A stretch of DNA of 64,000 bases from assembly GCF_000003815.2 (NCBI RefSeq), contig NC_049985.1, forward strand, positions 25,116,494-25,180,493. Reading direction: 5' to 3'. The DNA is from Branchiostoma floridae. Its lineage: Eukaryota > Chordata > Leptocardii > Amphioxiformes > Branchiostomatidae. Positions 58,001 to 64,000 of this stretch are shown here, one piece after another. The first letter of the stretch is position 1. Every line of letters begins with the position of its first letter. The notes under the pieces were generated by a model. It had not been told where the DNA came from. It made no database searches and saw only the letters and a program-made list of their open reading frames with translations. The position numbers and the translations under genes were made by a program.

Positions 58001-61000
58001 ATGGTATATGCTGTGTAATCTAATAATGCACTGTACTATAAACATATACTAATTAGCTTATGTGCAAAATAAATGAGACTTTAACCCTAGCCAGACGGGG
58101 GGGGGGGGGGGTGAAAGTGCCCGCGCCAACTTTGACGTCGTATAACTGCCGAACGACGTGAGCTAGAACTACGAAACTACGAATTTTCCTAGAATACTGT
58201 TAGCAACAATTCTGCGGAAAAAAATGTAGTTTGTGATTTTTCGTGCTGCCATTGCAACGGGTTTCTGACAGGCATATTTTACCAAATTTAATAATTTCAG
58301 TTTGAATGATGGGATTTCATAGTTTTATTGCTAAACCAAACTTGTTTACCTATATCAGTAAGATTCCTCTGTAATCTTAAGTTACATTTCTAATTAATTA
58401 TTCATAATTTATGCTAATTTGATGACGTCATGGGTCAAAATCCAAGATTGCGGACAATGCCATTTTCAACGATAAATACATGTTATTTTTACTCAAATTC
58501 CGTCAAAATCTTTTATTTTCTTACAAAACACAATCTTTTGAACCTTTTTAGTCCACTTCCATTGGGTTTGGGGGTTATATGTGGAAAAATCGTATTTTAG
58601 AAAATTCAAGCTTGTCGATCCAAGATGGCGGACAAATGACGTCATTTTCTGACTCCTGAGGGTTAATATGGCGTGACCACCCCCACCAGCTAGCTGTCAG
58701 GGGTGGGGCACAGGCTTCTCCTGCACCTGAGGGTTAATATGGCGTGACCACCCCCACTAGCTAGCTGTCAGGGGTGGGGCACAGGCTTCTCCTGCACCTG
58801 AGGGTTAATATGGCGTGACCACCCCCACTAGCTAGCTGTCAGGGGTGGGGCACAGGCACTCAACGTTTATGTTTAAGACTACATGGTATAGTGAGATAAA
58901 TGGATGTACATGTAAATTGTAAATATACTTTAGAAAAAAAGACTGAGTTTCATTCACTTGATGAACAGTAAGTGGATACATGTACTGTATCTTGGCGATA
59001 TTGTAGCACACTGTGTTTTTACGCTTCAGTCATTTTTGATCAAAGGCATAATAGAGAGGGGCATTTCTCATATTTGCAGTCAGATATGTTAGTCCGTAAT
59101 ATTTCTCTAATCAGAGCGTACCTATATCTCTGAAGGTGACATCTGTTTGTTTATGTAAAACTGTTCAATACAGTACATCCTTGTAGGCGACCTATTGACC
59201 TACATCTAAAGACACCAGCTGTGGTGCACATGTTTGTACCAACCCTATAGGCTTCTGCTGTATATTGCAGTTTATCAAGTTTTCCTAAGTAATTATATTA
59301 AATAGATAGTGATTTACATAATTTGCATCTCATTATGTTGATAATCACCCGAAGTACCTACCTACCAAAAACAAAAAAAATATCCATCAATCCCCTCAGG
59401 AGTTATCCATCTAAAAAGTTACGAGACCCACTGCACTTCCAAACAAGCTGCTAGGGGACTCAAAATTACACCATTTACTCCTAGTTCCAACAGCTTTCCA
59501 CCATTAAAAATCATGAACCTGGCACTTTTGGAAAATTTAGGCGCAAATTTTGATGCTCACTTGCAGTACCAAAACAAGTTGTCAGGAGGCCCATAATCGA
59601 ACTCGACCTTCCTTTCTGTGTCCCCTACCTATCAACAAAATATCCTTAGCATCCTTTAAGGTCATCTTGAGTTATCTTGCATACAGACAAACTCACTTAC
59701 ATACAAAGTCAGATACAGCACCATAGGTAAAAGGTAGCTAAACCATTCTCGCACATGGCAATCCTTTCCACAACCGCTACACAACTGCCAAATATCGCGG
59801 AAATCGCCCAGCTGCATTTTGACTTATGCTTCCCGAAAACACACACAAAAAATACCAAGCTCGCTGCTGTACAGTAGGAAAACGCCAGGTAACCCATTTT
59901 CGAACTAGGCATGCTTTTTGACAACCGCTACACACCTGCGAAAAATCAAAAAGTTCCATCCACAATTTCTCGAGTTATATCCTGTTGACCTACATACAAA
60001 CCCAAGTCAACAAAAACATAATCTTCTTGGCGAAGATAATTAGTTAGGAAACAATATAATACCATAGAGGTAACTGATAGGAATTTCATACTTACAGCAT
60101 TATGGAGCCTAGTGAAGGTGTACCTTATTAGACATAAATGATGTAAATTATTGTCATATTTACATAAGTTATAAGGGGACTAAAAAGGCATTCTCTGCTA
60201 CCATAAGAGTTTCATACTTTGGACTTGTTCGTCTTGCCTAATTTGCATAATCAAATAAAAAATTTACAGATACTTCACTCGAAAAGATTAAAACCACTTG
60301 TCGAAGGTATGAGGTCGTGGAAGTTGTCAATGTTTTCATCTTCTTGTTCCATCAGCTGCAGTCAACTTCTCTGCCTGTCCCCAACCACTTGGCATGGCAT
60401 CTGGCGCCATACCTGATTACAGCATTACTGCATCCTCGGCCTATAGCCCTGATCTCGCGCCTTACCTCGGCCGGTTAAACGGGATTAATAGAGGAGGCGG
60501 TTGGGCAGCCAGGGTCAACACAATCGGGCAGTGGTTGCAGGTAGGCATACTGATAATGATATCTTGCACGGTATCTGTGAATTTGACTTCGGGTTTGTGT
60601 GGCTGGCAGGCCTCGCAGGTGATTTCGTGATGTCTTAAACGACCCCGACACGGTCACGGTAATATGCCTGACACGGCATTGGCGAAGGTAACGCGACGGG
60701 CCCACGCGGCTAGCATAAATGTTAATAGACTAAACAATCTGTCTTTCATATGACGACTTGTTGAAAACATTCATTTCATTTCTGTTCACCATTATCTATA
60801 ATATTTCCTAATTCAGCATACCTGTTATCTTATATCGAGATGGTTAAATCTTGTCTTTCTCGTTTTGCTTCATATACCACATTATTTAAGGGGATTAAAT
60901 ATTGCCTTTCAGGTGGATTTACGGAAAATAGTCCACGCCATGGGTACCATCATTCAGGGTCGGCTTAATCATAACCTCCTTGGTTATACCAACCAGTGGG

Positions 61001-64000
61001 TGACGTCATACAAACTCCAGTACAGCACGGATGATTTGATTAGTTGGACAACATACACCGACAACACTAACTCAGAAGTAGTATGTTAGATATCAAGATA
61101 TCCTTTTTACCTGAACGAAAAAATGCGCTGCTTTTGGTAAGAATCATGTTTTGGAGTTTGTGTTTCCGGACCGAGATCTTTAGAACCTCTGGATGGATTG
61201 CGATCACGTTTGCTATGGAGGTAGATGTTGTGGCCAGTGTGCTTTAGTGTGCATTAGAAGTATGCTGCAATTTTGTGGTTTGTTTAAATATTTACACAAC
61301 CTTTTTTTGACAGGAGTAGAGTGGTCCTAGTTGATCTGGTAACTGAATACTAGAGCAAGCCAGCTGAGGGCAATTAGCTCGCGCCACCCCTGTCACCACT
61401 GTGTGCGGGGTGAATCACTATATACACATTAGCGATATGTCCCAGCAGAAAATATAAAAGGTGAACCTGATGGCTGCACAGAACACATTGGGATATGTGC
61501 CAGGTGCAGATGTATCAATAGGAAATAAAAATGAAATTTTGAGGTGACTAGATAGGTGTAGTTTTGGATTTTACCATTTACCATAGGTAGATATATAAGA
61601 ACAATGATGGAATAATTTTGCTAAGCGTCAAACCACATCAACCCAACAACACACCATACACACCATCACAAAACAAAATGTTTCATGCAGGTTTGAGTTT
61701 TCAGACTCTTGTTATTCTTGAATCCAATGAAATACTGCGGAGTTACATTATAAACATCGATTTTGAACGTTTATTTTGGAGTAGTCTTGATGCATTGGTT
61801 TGATCGACCCTTTCAAAATTGTTGGCCTCGGAGAGATATACAGAGTTTATTTGATCATTGTAGTGACGAAGATCTAGGGCTCATGAATAAATCCGTACTA
61901 CACAGGGAAGCAAAAATACCCTCATATAAGCTATTTGTCTACCTTCCAGGTTTTTCCAGGTAATGTTGACAGCACCAGCCTTGTTAAGAACCAACTGGAC
62001 AACCCAGTTGATGCTCGTTATGTGCGTTTCGTGGCCCAGTCCTGGCATGATCACATCGCCATGAGGGTGGAGATTCTGGGCTGTAACACAAGTAGGTTTT
62101 AAGCTAGACCAGATGTTGGTAAACATTTCTAATGTCTTTAAGTGATTTCTTTATTTAGTTTTTTTCATAATTATTTGAAAAATTTAGAAGTGACCGTAAG
62201 GATGATACCAGAACGGCACGTCATCTTTAATCACATATCACGAGGCACCTTTTCCTTTTTTTTCATTGCCCTGTGAGAACAGATAAAATAGCTCAATCAA
62301 AGTCATGAGATGTGCAGCAATAAAAGCTGTCAAGTAAATAGAATAAGCCTAAATGTAAGCAGCCGTTTAACTGAGAAAACAGTGTGTAAGGGTGGTTATT
62401 ATTATATTTTGCTTGTCTAATGCAGAAAAAACTATAGACAGTTATAGTTATGGAAAAGTCTCTCTCAGCCAATGGTTTTAACGTTGGGGTCCATCGGGTG
62501 AGTTTTAAAGTCATACTTCTATCCTGTGCACATTCATGATCAGTTGTAATGGCAGCATCACCGCATCGTCGTCCTCTTAAACTTAGTCATAATCCTTGCC
62601 AACCTGCGAGTGTAGTTACGAGCATTGCAAATGGGGACATTGCTGTTACTGCCTATAGTTTTGTTTTGTTGATAAGCCCTCACCTTCGTTTGATGGTTAC
62701 ACCTAGCTTCGGTTTTGTACGTAGCTTCGGTTAGGGCCGTCCCTCGGATAAGACGTTAAATGGAGGCCCCGTGTTTTAAGAGAGCCAATCCTCGAGCACG
62801 TCAAAAATCCCACCATGCTTATCGAAAGGAGTAGGGGTCCTTCCCGGTGTCCAATGGCCGCACCTGGGGCAATTACTGTCGTATTGAGGTCACATTAGTG
62901 GTGCCGAATGACAGCTCGCTCCAGACAGTTGCGACAGTCTCATTGAGGTCACCTGAGTAGCGCCGAATAGCAGCTCGCTCCAGACACTTGCGACCAGCAA
63001 AACTCGATAACGCTTGAATGGATTGTATCGATATTTGGTATGTAGAAAGGCCTTGATGAGACCTGAAACCGATTAGATTTTCGGTCCCCTAGCAATTTTT
63101 TATGGTTCTGCAGCGGAACTTGCTGTTTTGATATATCGAGTTCTGGAGATGCTGTGGTCGTGATATTTGAGCGGTAGATAGCTCTTTGGAGGGGAGTAAG
63201 TGGTGTAATTTTGCGAACCCTGAAACTGCAGGCGCTGATTTCCATTCAAATTTGGACGAGAATAACTCGAGAACGTGTTGACGGGTCGTCATGATTTTTG
63301 GTATGTAGATAGCCTAAGTGATGACTTACATAATAACAAGCTATCCATGCAAATTAACAGCTAACTTGCATAATTGATAATGAGAGTTTATGAATGTATA
63401 GCATTCCATAATAGGACTTTTAAAATCTGTCACACAAGTAACTGAGAAAGGGAGAAATGTAGATAGATGTCGATTATCCAAATTACGACCTCATTTGCAT
63501 AAGTGATTAGGAAATACTAGAATACCATAGAGGTAAATGATAAGAATTTCATACTTACAACATGATGGAGCTTAGTGAAGGTGTATATTATTAGACATAA
63601 GTCATGTAAATTATTTTCATATTTACATAAGTCATAAGGAGACACTCAAAAGGCCTTCCCTGCTACAATAGGAGTTTAATACTTTAAACTTGTGCCTCTT
63701 GGATAGAAAGAATGATCGGAAAAAACATAAATGCAAATCAGGACTTTATTTGCATAATCGAATGGAAAGATTTACAAATACTTCACTCGAAAAGATTAAA
63801 ACCACTTGTCGAAGGTATGAGGTCGTGGAACTCTAGTTGTCAATGTTTTCATCTTCTTGTTCCTTCAGCTGCAGTCAACCTCTCTGCCTGTCCCCAACCA
63901 CTTGGCATGGCATCTGGAGCCATACCTGATTACAGCATTACTGCATCCTCGGCCTTTGAACCTGGTCTCGCGCCTTTCCTCGGCCGGTTAAACGGGATTA
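39950..64000 (+). CDS. Secreted multi-discoidin (F5/8 type C) protein, gene span, 3' end outside window
   Basis: Eleven exons join in frame to at least 560 codons: 39950-40022, 42964-43199, 43798-43947, 44176-44317, 44731-44906, 57149-57295, 57544-57685, 60362-60540, 60913-61080, 61950-62091 and 63875 onward. After a signal peptide (MASRKGVVVRLSCCIILLCV) come four discoidin domains. Each is coded by three exons with phases 1-0, 0-0, 0-1, so the whole module is phase-1 symmetrical and can duplicate freely. Each starts C-x-LGM-SG-IPD-ITASS and ends AMRVE-LGC, the two cysteines that close the fold. F5/8C domains bind phospholipid or glycans in coagulation factors V/VIII, lactadherin and neuropilin. 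No EGF, A or enzyme domain is seen. Introns are packed with mobile elements, including a 12.2-kb one. Confidence 0.87.
40205..40277 (+). ncRNA. Candidate pre-miRNA-like hairpin
   Basis: 40205-40233 pairs with 40249-40277 over 29 bp with a single G-U wobble and a 15-nt loop. The 5' arm contains TGGCTCAGTTCA, identical to the first 12 nt (seed included) of vertebrate miR-24-3p. It lies in intron 1 of the discoidin gene. The very perfect stem could also mean a foldback repeat; expression is unknown. Confidence 0.4.
40280..41780. other. Intron 1, no recognised feature
   Basis: Open frames here (for example 40920-41366) have no recognisable domain. A minus-strand YNDD string near 40975 is not supported by neighbouring RT motifs. 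Confidence 0.4.
41784..42575. repeat. Dispersed repeat R1, reverse orientation, with GT-rich microsatellite
   Basis: Contains CTCCAATAAAAATGGAGGTA, a GTCT/GTGT tract (41828-41870), GGCCCCCTAGTATGG, CTGCAGGGGCATTCTGGTC and the end CATGGAAGTATGAGGTCGAA. Confidence 0.8.
42964..43199 (+). CDS. Discoidin gene, domain 1 exon a, with internal duplication of the domain start
   Basis: The acceptor is ccgatccag, the same position as in the other three domains; the donor is gtaggg. It reads VTPDCPLGMEIESGLTPDDN, NTVDCLQPLGMESGAIPDGS, ITASSVHSPGFAPYLGRLNG, GGWAALVNVIGQWLQ. At 236 bp it is 57-60 bp longer than exons 44731 and 60362. The domain start (DC-LGM-ESG-PD) occurs twice. Confidence 0.87.
43500..43735. 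repeat. Diverged R1 fragment
   Basis: Keeps AGAGCTATCTACAATTT, CTAGAGTTATGCTGTC and ATTAACCTTCTTGGTAGAGG. Old, partial copy. Confidence 0.5.
43798..43947 (+). CDS. Discoidin gene, domain 1 exon b
   Basis: Acceptor actttcag, donor gtatct, phase 0-0. It reads VDFKEMKRVTGTIIQGQLGD, HWVTSYKLQYSTDWISWTTY, DNNGADV. Central beta strands of F5/8C (TGIITQG-like and Y-LQYS-D-W motifs). Confidence 0.88.
44176..44317 (+). CDS. Discoidin gene, domain 1 exon c
   Basis: Acceptor accatccag, donor gtaagt, ends phase 1. It reads VFPGNTNSSTPVTNMLNYFI, DARFVRFVVQSWYRHIAMRV, EVLGCDS with the closing Cys. Confidence 0.88.
44731..44906 (+). CDS. Discoidin gene, domain 2 exon a
   Basis: Acceptor cagccgcag, donor gtagac. 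It reads VLPECLNSLGMESGVIPDSS, ITASSYYQADLEPYRARLNS, GGAWVAKTRDNREILQ. More diverged than the other domain starts. Confidence 0.86.
45395..45590. mobile_element. Fragment of the piggyBac-like MITE family
   Basis: Keeps CCTATTCATACGGGG with a G run, ACGCTAGAGCCACCAAATT and GTTGCCATGGCAACCC, matching the end of 15021-15967. The other end is missing. Confidence 0.65.
45587..47193. repeat. R1 copies arranged as a large foldback
   Basis: 45885-46420 and 46660-47193 are diverged inverted copies of about 530 bp, both ending in CTAGAGTT-x-CGACCT and CCTCCATGAAA. A third partial copy (45587-45885) pairs with 46425-46510. Confidence 0.8.
48109..48842 (-). pseudogene. LINE ORF2, C-terminal part with zf-RVT
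   Basis: It reads PYNSIVSAIPNDWKKELLKH at its start. A Cys-His cluster follows (SPLCVHCKLEEETIRHIFWE, CPRVHELW), the CX2C-H-X4-C zf-RVT of L1/Tx1-type ORF2 C termini, probably RNA-binding. It is separated from the RT part by the insertion 48843-50620. The frame itself is open to the stop at 48109. Confidence 0.88.
48843..50620. mobile_element. 1.78-kb insertion with identical 451-bp direct repeats inside LINE ORF2
   Basis: 48843-49293 and 50170-50620 are the same sequence, AGGGCAATGACCCCTAATTG to TGGTGGTCACTGCTCTG. No difference was seen on reading them side by side. 876 bp of unrelated sequence lies between. This looks like a short non-autonomous LTR element, but I find no convincing primer-binding site or polypurine tract and no clean target duplication. 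A tandem duplication of a 1327-bp unit is the alternative. No protein is recognised. Confidence 0.8.
50621..52229 (-). pseudogene. LINE ORF2, reverse transcriptase domain
   Basis: Motifs in order: NNWRPLSLLCCDVRILSKVI, KDQCGFLQNRFIGENI, IFIADFEKAFDKLRWDFMFR, RGVRQGCPLSPYLFILCVEL, VSQFADDSNFPL (catalytic Asp pair intact). It is out of frame with the endonuclease part by one base, most simply explained by slippage in the A8 run at 52225-52232. The downstream end is cut by the 1.8-kb insertion. Confidence 0.93.
52190..53683 (-). CDS. LINE ORF2, APE endonuclease and RT N terminus
   Basis: ATG at 53683. Motifs: TIGSYNVNGIANPRKRREV, IICLQETHSSPEHE, CNLYAPNRD, FIIVGDFNTV, FTWRRGKQASRLDYFLVS, RLKSDHKVVSL: a complete AP-type endonuclease. 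A linker and the RT entry motif follow (AIDSFKEGKSPGIDGIPVEV). The frame ends about 12 codons after the frameshift site. The endonuclease nicks target DNA to start target-primed reverse transcription. Confidence 0.92.
   Translation of the reverse strand: MNTTIGSYNVNGIANPRKRREVFNWLKEKNYDIICLQETHSSPEHEMAWKQDWYGEVFFNHGTTNQRGVLILCKENLKFTVNNCTKDDDGRLLIIDISINDLNFCICNLYAPNRDNPDFFDNIEKLISNYNHGNFIIVGDFNTVQNAKLDRAGRNPAVYHPKAQQKINDLMFALDLVDVWRHKHPNTVRFTWRRGKQASRLDYFLVSFSLLADISKVKILDRLKSDHKVVSLHIQTIKHPRGRNYWKFNQTLQTDVNFQKKTEEFIDEFFKFNIGTSDPLTVWDTFKCCFRGHTISFASKKRKEFISKENDIKKHIEQLTEKLDETDEPRQTVLDELSSLQSELEILYEQKSNQMFYKQRADWMEFSDRCTKQFLDLGRRNSFKKNVINLKTSDGENIQDPTRAIEEIKSFYHSLYSFSDPPKPLDDENCEPFFPGDLHVHLDNEQKNSCEGLITEKELWEAIDSFKEGKSPGIDGIPVEVYKTFFSKSIESNATFI
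54740..55627 (-). CDS. LINE ORF1 protein, intact
   Basis: 295 codons from MGKRNRRSRG. A basic N terminus, a coiled coil at residues about 60-135 (heptads through LKTVGDKLSGQIRTLDVKVD, LSSLRDRVLTLETAAEYKDN), an RRM-like domain (SDVIIRGLPYHKEENCEMLF, MPLVAVHRLSRPTKTRPNPH) and a C-terminal domain (RDRILKEGRKLRGSGYAVYE). This is the L1 ORF1p (Transposase_22) plan: a trimeric RNA-binding chaperone. There is no frame damage, pointing to a young insertion. Confidence 0.92.
   Translation of the reverse strand: MGKRNRRSRGSNTSEENGSPTNLTHRPPPKTPKLATASNAGMASLPPELQPLAHLILEQSKLQQETLAGQLKTVGDKLSGQIRTLDVKVDGLSTELSSLRDRVLTLETAAEYKDNEVEQLRRELHNERRERVKSDLLAERYSRKSDVIIRGLPYHKEENCEMLFNDFLLGELGLEKMPLVAVHRLSRPTKTRPNPHLLVRLVNYHDRDRILKEGRKLRGSGYAVYEHLPPPIQTARSQLVPDRDAEIQKAKDTNTRSKISIYVPPKSTYAVLLVNGKEKKRINAVDIALTENKTT
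56202..57069. mobile_element. Second type of piggyBac-like MITE
   Basis: Ends CCCTGAAACCACCGTA and its near complement, flanked by TTAA (56198-56201, 57070-57073). GGGGTCAAAACTGACCCC palindromes lie near the left end and the phrase recurs inside. One TGACGTCA at 56555. Confidence 0.88.
57149..57295 (+). CDS. Discoidin gene, domain 2 exon b
   Basis: Acceptor tacatgcag, donor gtatcg. It reads VDLGEIKQVTVTIIQGRNIA, DQWVKSYKLQYSTDGIDFWT, YTDNDGSDM. Separated from exon a by 12.2 kb. Confidence 0.87.
57544..57685 (+). CDS. Discoidin gene, domain 2 exon c
   Basis: Acceptor tttttctcag, donor gtaggt. It reads VFPGSIARIVRVLNPLDTPV, DARYVRFLPQSWTSYIAMRV, EILGCDK. Confidence 0.88.
57686..58084. other. 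Intron, nothing recognised
   Basis: AT-rich, no repeat boundary seen before the TTAA at 58081. Confidence 0.4.
58085..58662. mobile_element. piggyBac-like MITE, diverged copy
   Basis: TTAA-CCCTAGCCAGAC at the left (58081) and GAGGG-TTAA at the right (58663), with the family's G run and GTTGCCATGG-like and TGACGTCA segments (58433, 58637). Confidence 0.75.
58659..58856. repeat. 71-bp tandem repeat, three copies
   Basis: GGTTAATATGGCGTGACCAC starts at 58661, 58732 and 58803. Each unit holds the dyad CCACCCCC-x-AGGGGTGG. The first copy begins at the TTAA boundary of the MITE. Confidence 0.92.
59280..60030. repeat. Dispersed repeat R1, diverged copy
   Basis: Contains GTTATCCATCTAAAAAG, CTAGGGGACTCAAAATTAC and the end ATCTTCTTGGCGAAGATAA. 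The 59700-60000 part differs from the other copies. Confidence 0.65.
60040..60320. repeat. Intron segment repeated before domains 3 and 4
   Basis: Closely similar to 63520-63837 (ATACCATAGAGGTAA, TAAGAATTTCATACTTACA, TTCACTCGAAAAGATTAAAA) and followed in both cases by a discoidin exon a. Confidence 0.85.
60362..60540 (+). CDS. Discoidin gene, domain 3 exon a
   Basis: Acceptor catcagctgcag, donor gtaggc. It reads VNFSACPQPLGMASGAIPDY, SITASSAYSPDLAPYLGRLN, GGGWAARVNTIGQWLQ. Nearly identical to 63875 onward. Confidence 0.9.
60913..61080 (+). CDS. Discoidin gene, domain 3 exon b
   Basis: Acceptor gcctttcag, donor gtatgt. It reads VDLRKIVHAMGTIIQGRLNH, NLLGYTNQWVTSYKLQYSTD, LISWTTYTDNTNSEV. Six codons longer than domain 1 exon b, in the loop before the WVTSY motif. 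Confidence 0.88.
61081..61949. other. Intron, nothing recognised
   Basis: No repeat boundary or exon found. Confidence 0.4.
61950..62091 (+). CDS. Discoidin gene, domain 3 exon c
   Basis: Acceptor accttccag, donor gtaggt. It reads VFPGNVDSTSLVKNQLDNPV, DARYVRFVAQSWHDHIAMRV, EILGCNT. Confidence 0.9.
62700..62860 (+). mobile_element. SINE body fragment
   Basis: TAGCTTCGGTTAGGGCCGTC, CGGATAAGACGTTAAATGG and GAGCACGTCAAAAATCCCAC match the body of the SINE at 28345. Head and tail are missing. Confidence 0.7.
62990..63840. repeat. Dispersed repeat R1, reverse orientation
   Basis: Runs from AACTCGATAACGCTTGAATG to GGTATGAGGTCGTGGAACTC-TAGTT. Its right part is the segment also found before domain 3. 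Confidence 0.8.
63875..64000 (+). CDS. Discoidin gene, domain 4 exon a (cut by window end)
   Basis: Acceptor cttcagctgcag. It reads VNLSACPQPLGMASGAIPDY, SITASSAFEPGLAPFLGRLN. Almost the same as domain 3 exon a, so domains 3 and 4 are recent duplicates. Confidence 0.88.

Overview
The window looks like intronic and intergenic DNA of an invertebrate chordate, most probably a cephalochordate (amphioxus, Branchiostoma). This is inferred from three kinds of evidence: intron-rich secreted genes built from phase-1 extracellular modules (CCP/sushi, kringle, F5/8 type C); a THEM6-like exon and a degenerate C2H2 array; and a dense mix of non-LTR retrotransposons, tRNA-derived SINEs and many TIR elements. 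Nothing looks prokaryotic. No introns are given, so gene models rest on splice signals, reading phase and domain order.

Layout: (1) 614-847, + strand, last exon of a THEM6-like thioesterase-fold protein; 3280-3375 is a possible orphan exon. (2) 17680 to 5941, - strand, a secreted protein with three CCP modules: signal-peptide exon 17607-17680, then CCP exons 14482-14667, 9090-9296 and 5941-6122 (stop). All phases agree. Its introns hold a 40-bp minisatellite carrying 19 perfect TGACGTCA octamers, and a nest of CR1-like LINE, 2.5-kb TIR element and hAT MITE. (3) 23427-24829 and 26736-30918, + strand, two tandem paralogues, each a signal peptide, a 44-codon linker exon and two kringle exons. 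The flanking DNA is duplicated too. (4) 31-37.5 kb, a TE-rich stretch with exact target duplications (hAT, mariner, an element with 137-bp TIRs, a piggyBac-like MITE). (5) 38188-39060, a decayed C2H2 zinc-finger pseudogene. (6) 39950 to beyond 64000, + strand, a secreted protein with at least four F5/8 type C (discoidin) domains, each coded by three exons of phases 1-0, 0-0, 0-1. A 12-kb intron in domain 2 contains an 8-kb L1/Tx1-like LINE with a 17-bp target duplication.

The CCP, kringle and discoidin genes form a neighbourhood of modular secreted proteins of the kind used in haemostasis, complement-like recognition and cell-surface adhesion. Joint action of their products is an inference from domain type, not something the sequence shows. 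All three show recent module or gene duplication, including duplicated introns.

The most unusual signals are: the strong excess of CRE-type octamers (about 36 noted; about one expected by chance), carried by the minisatellite and piggyBac-like MITEs; a 29-bp-stem hairpin whose arm shares 12 nt with miR-24; palindromic repeat arrays; kringle arrays ended by in-frame stops in exons that look as if they once spliced onward; and a LINE inserted about 25 bp before a kringle splice acceptor.
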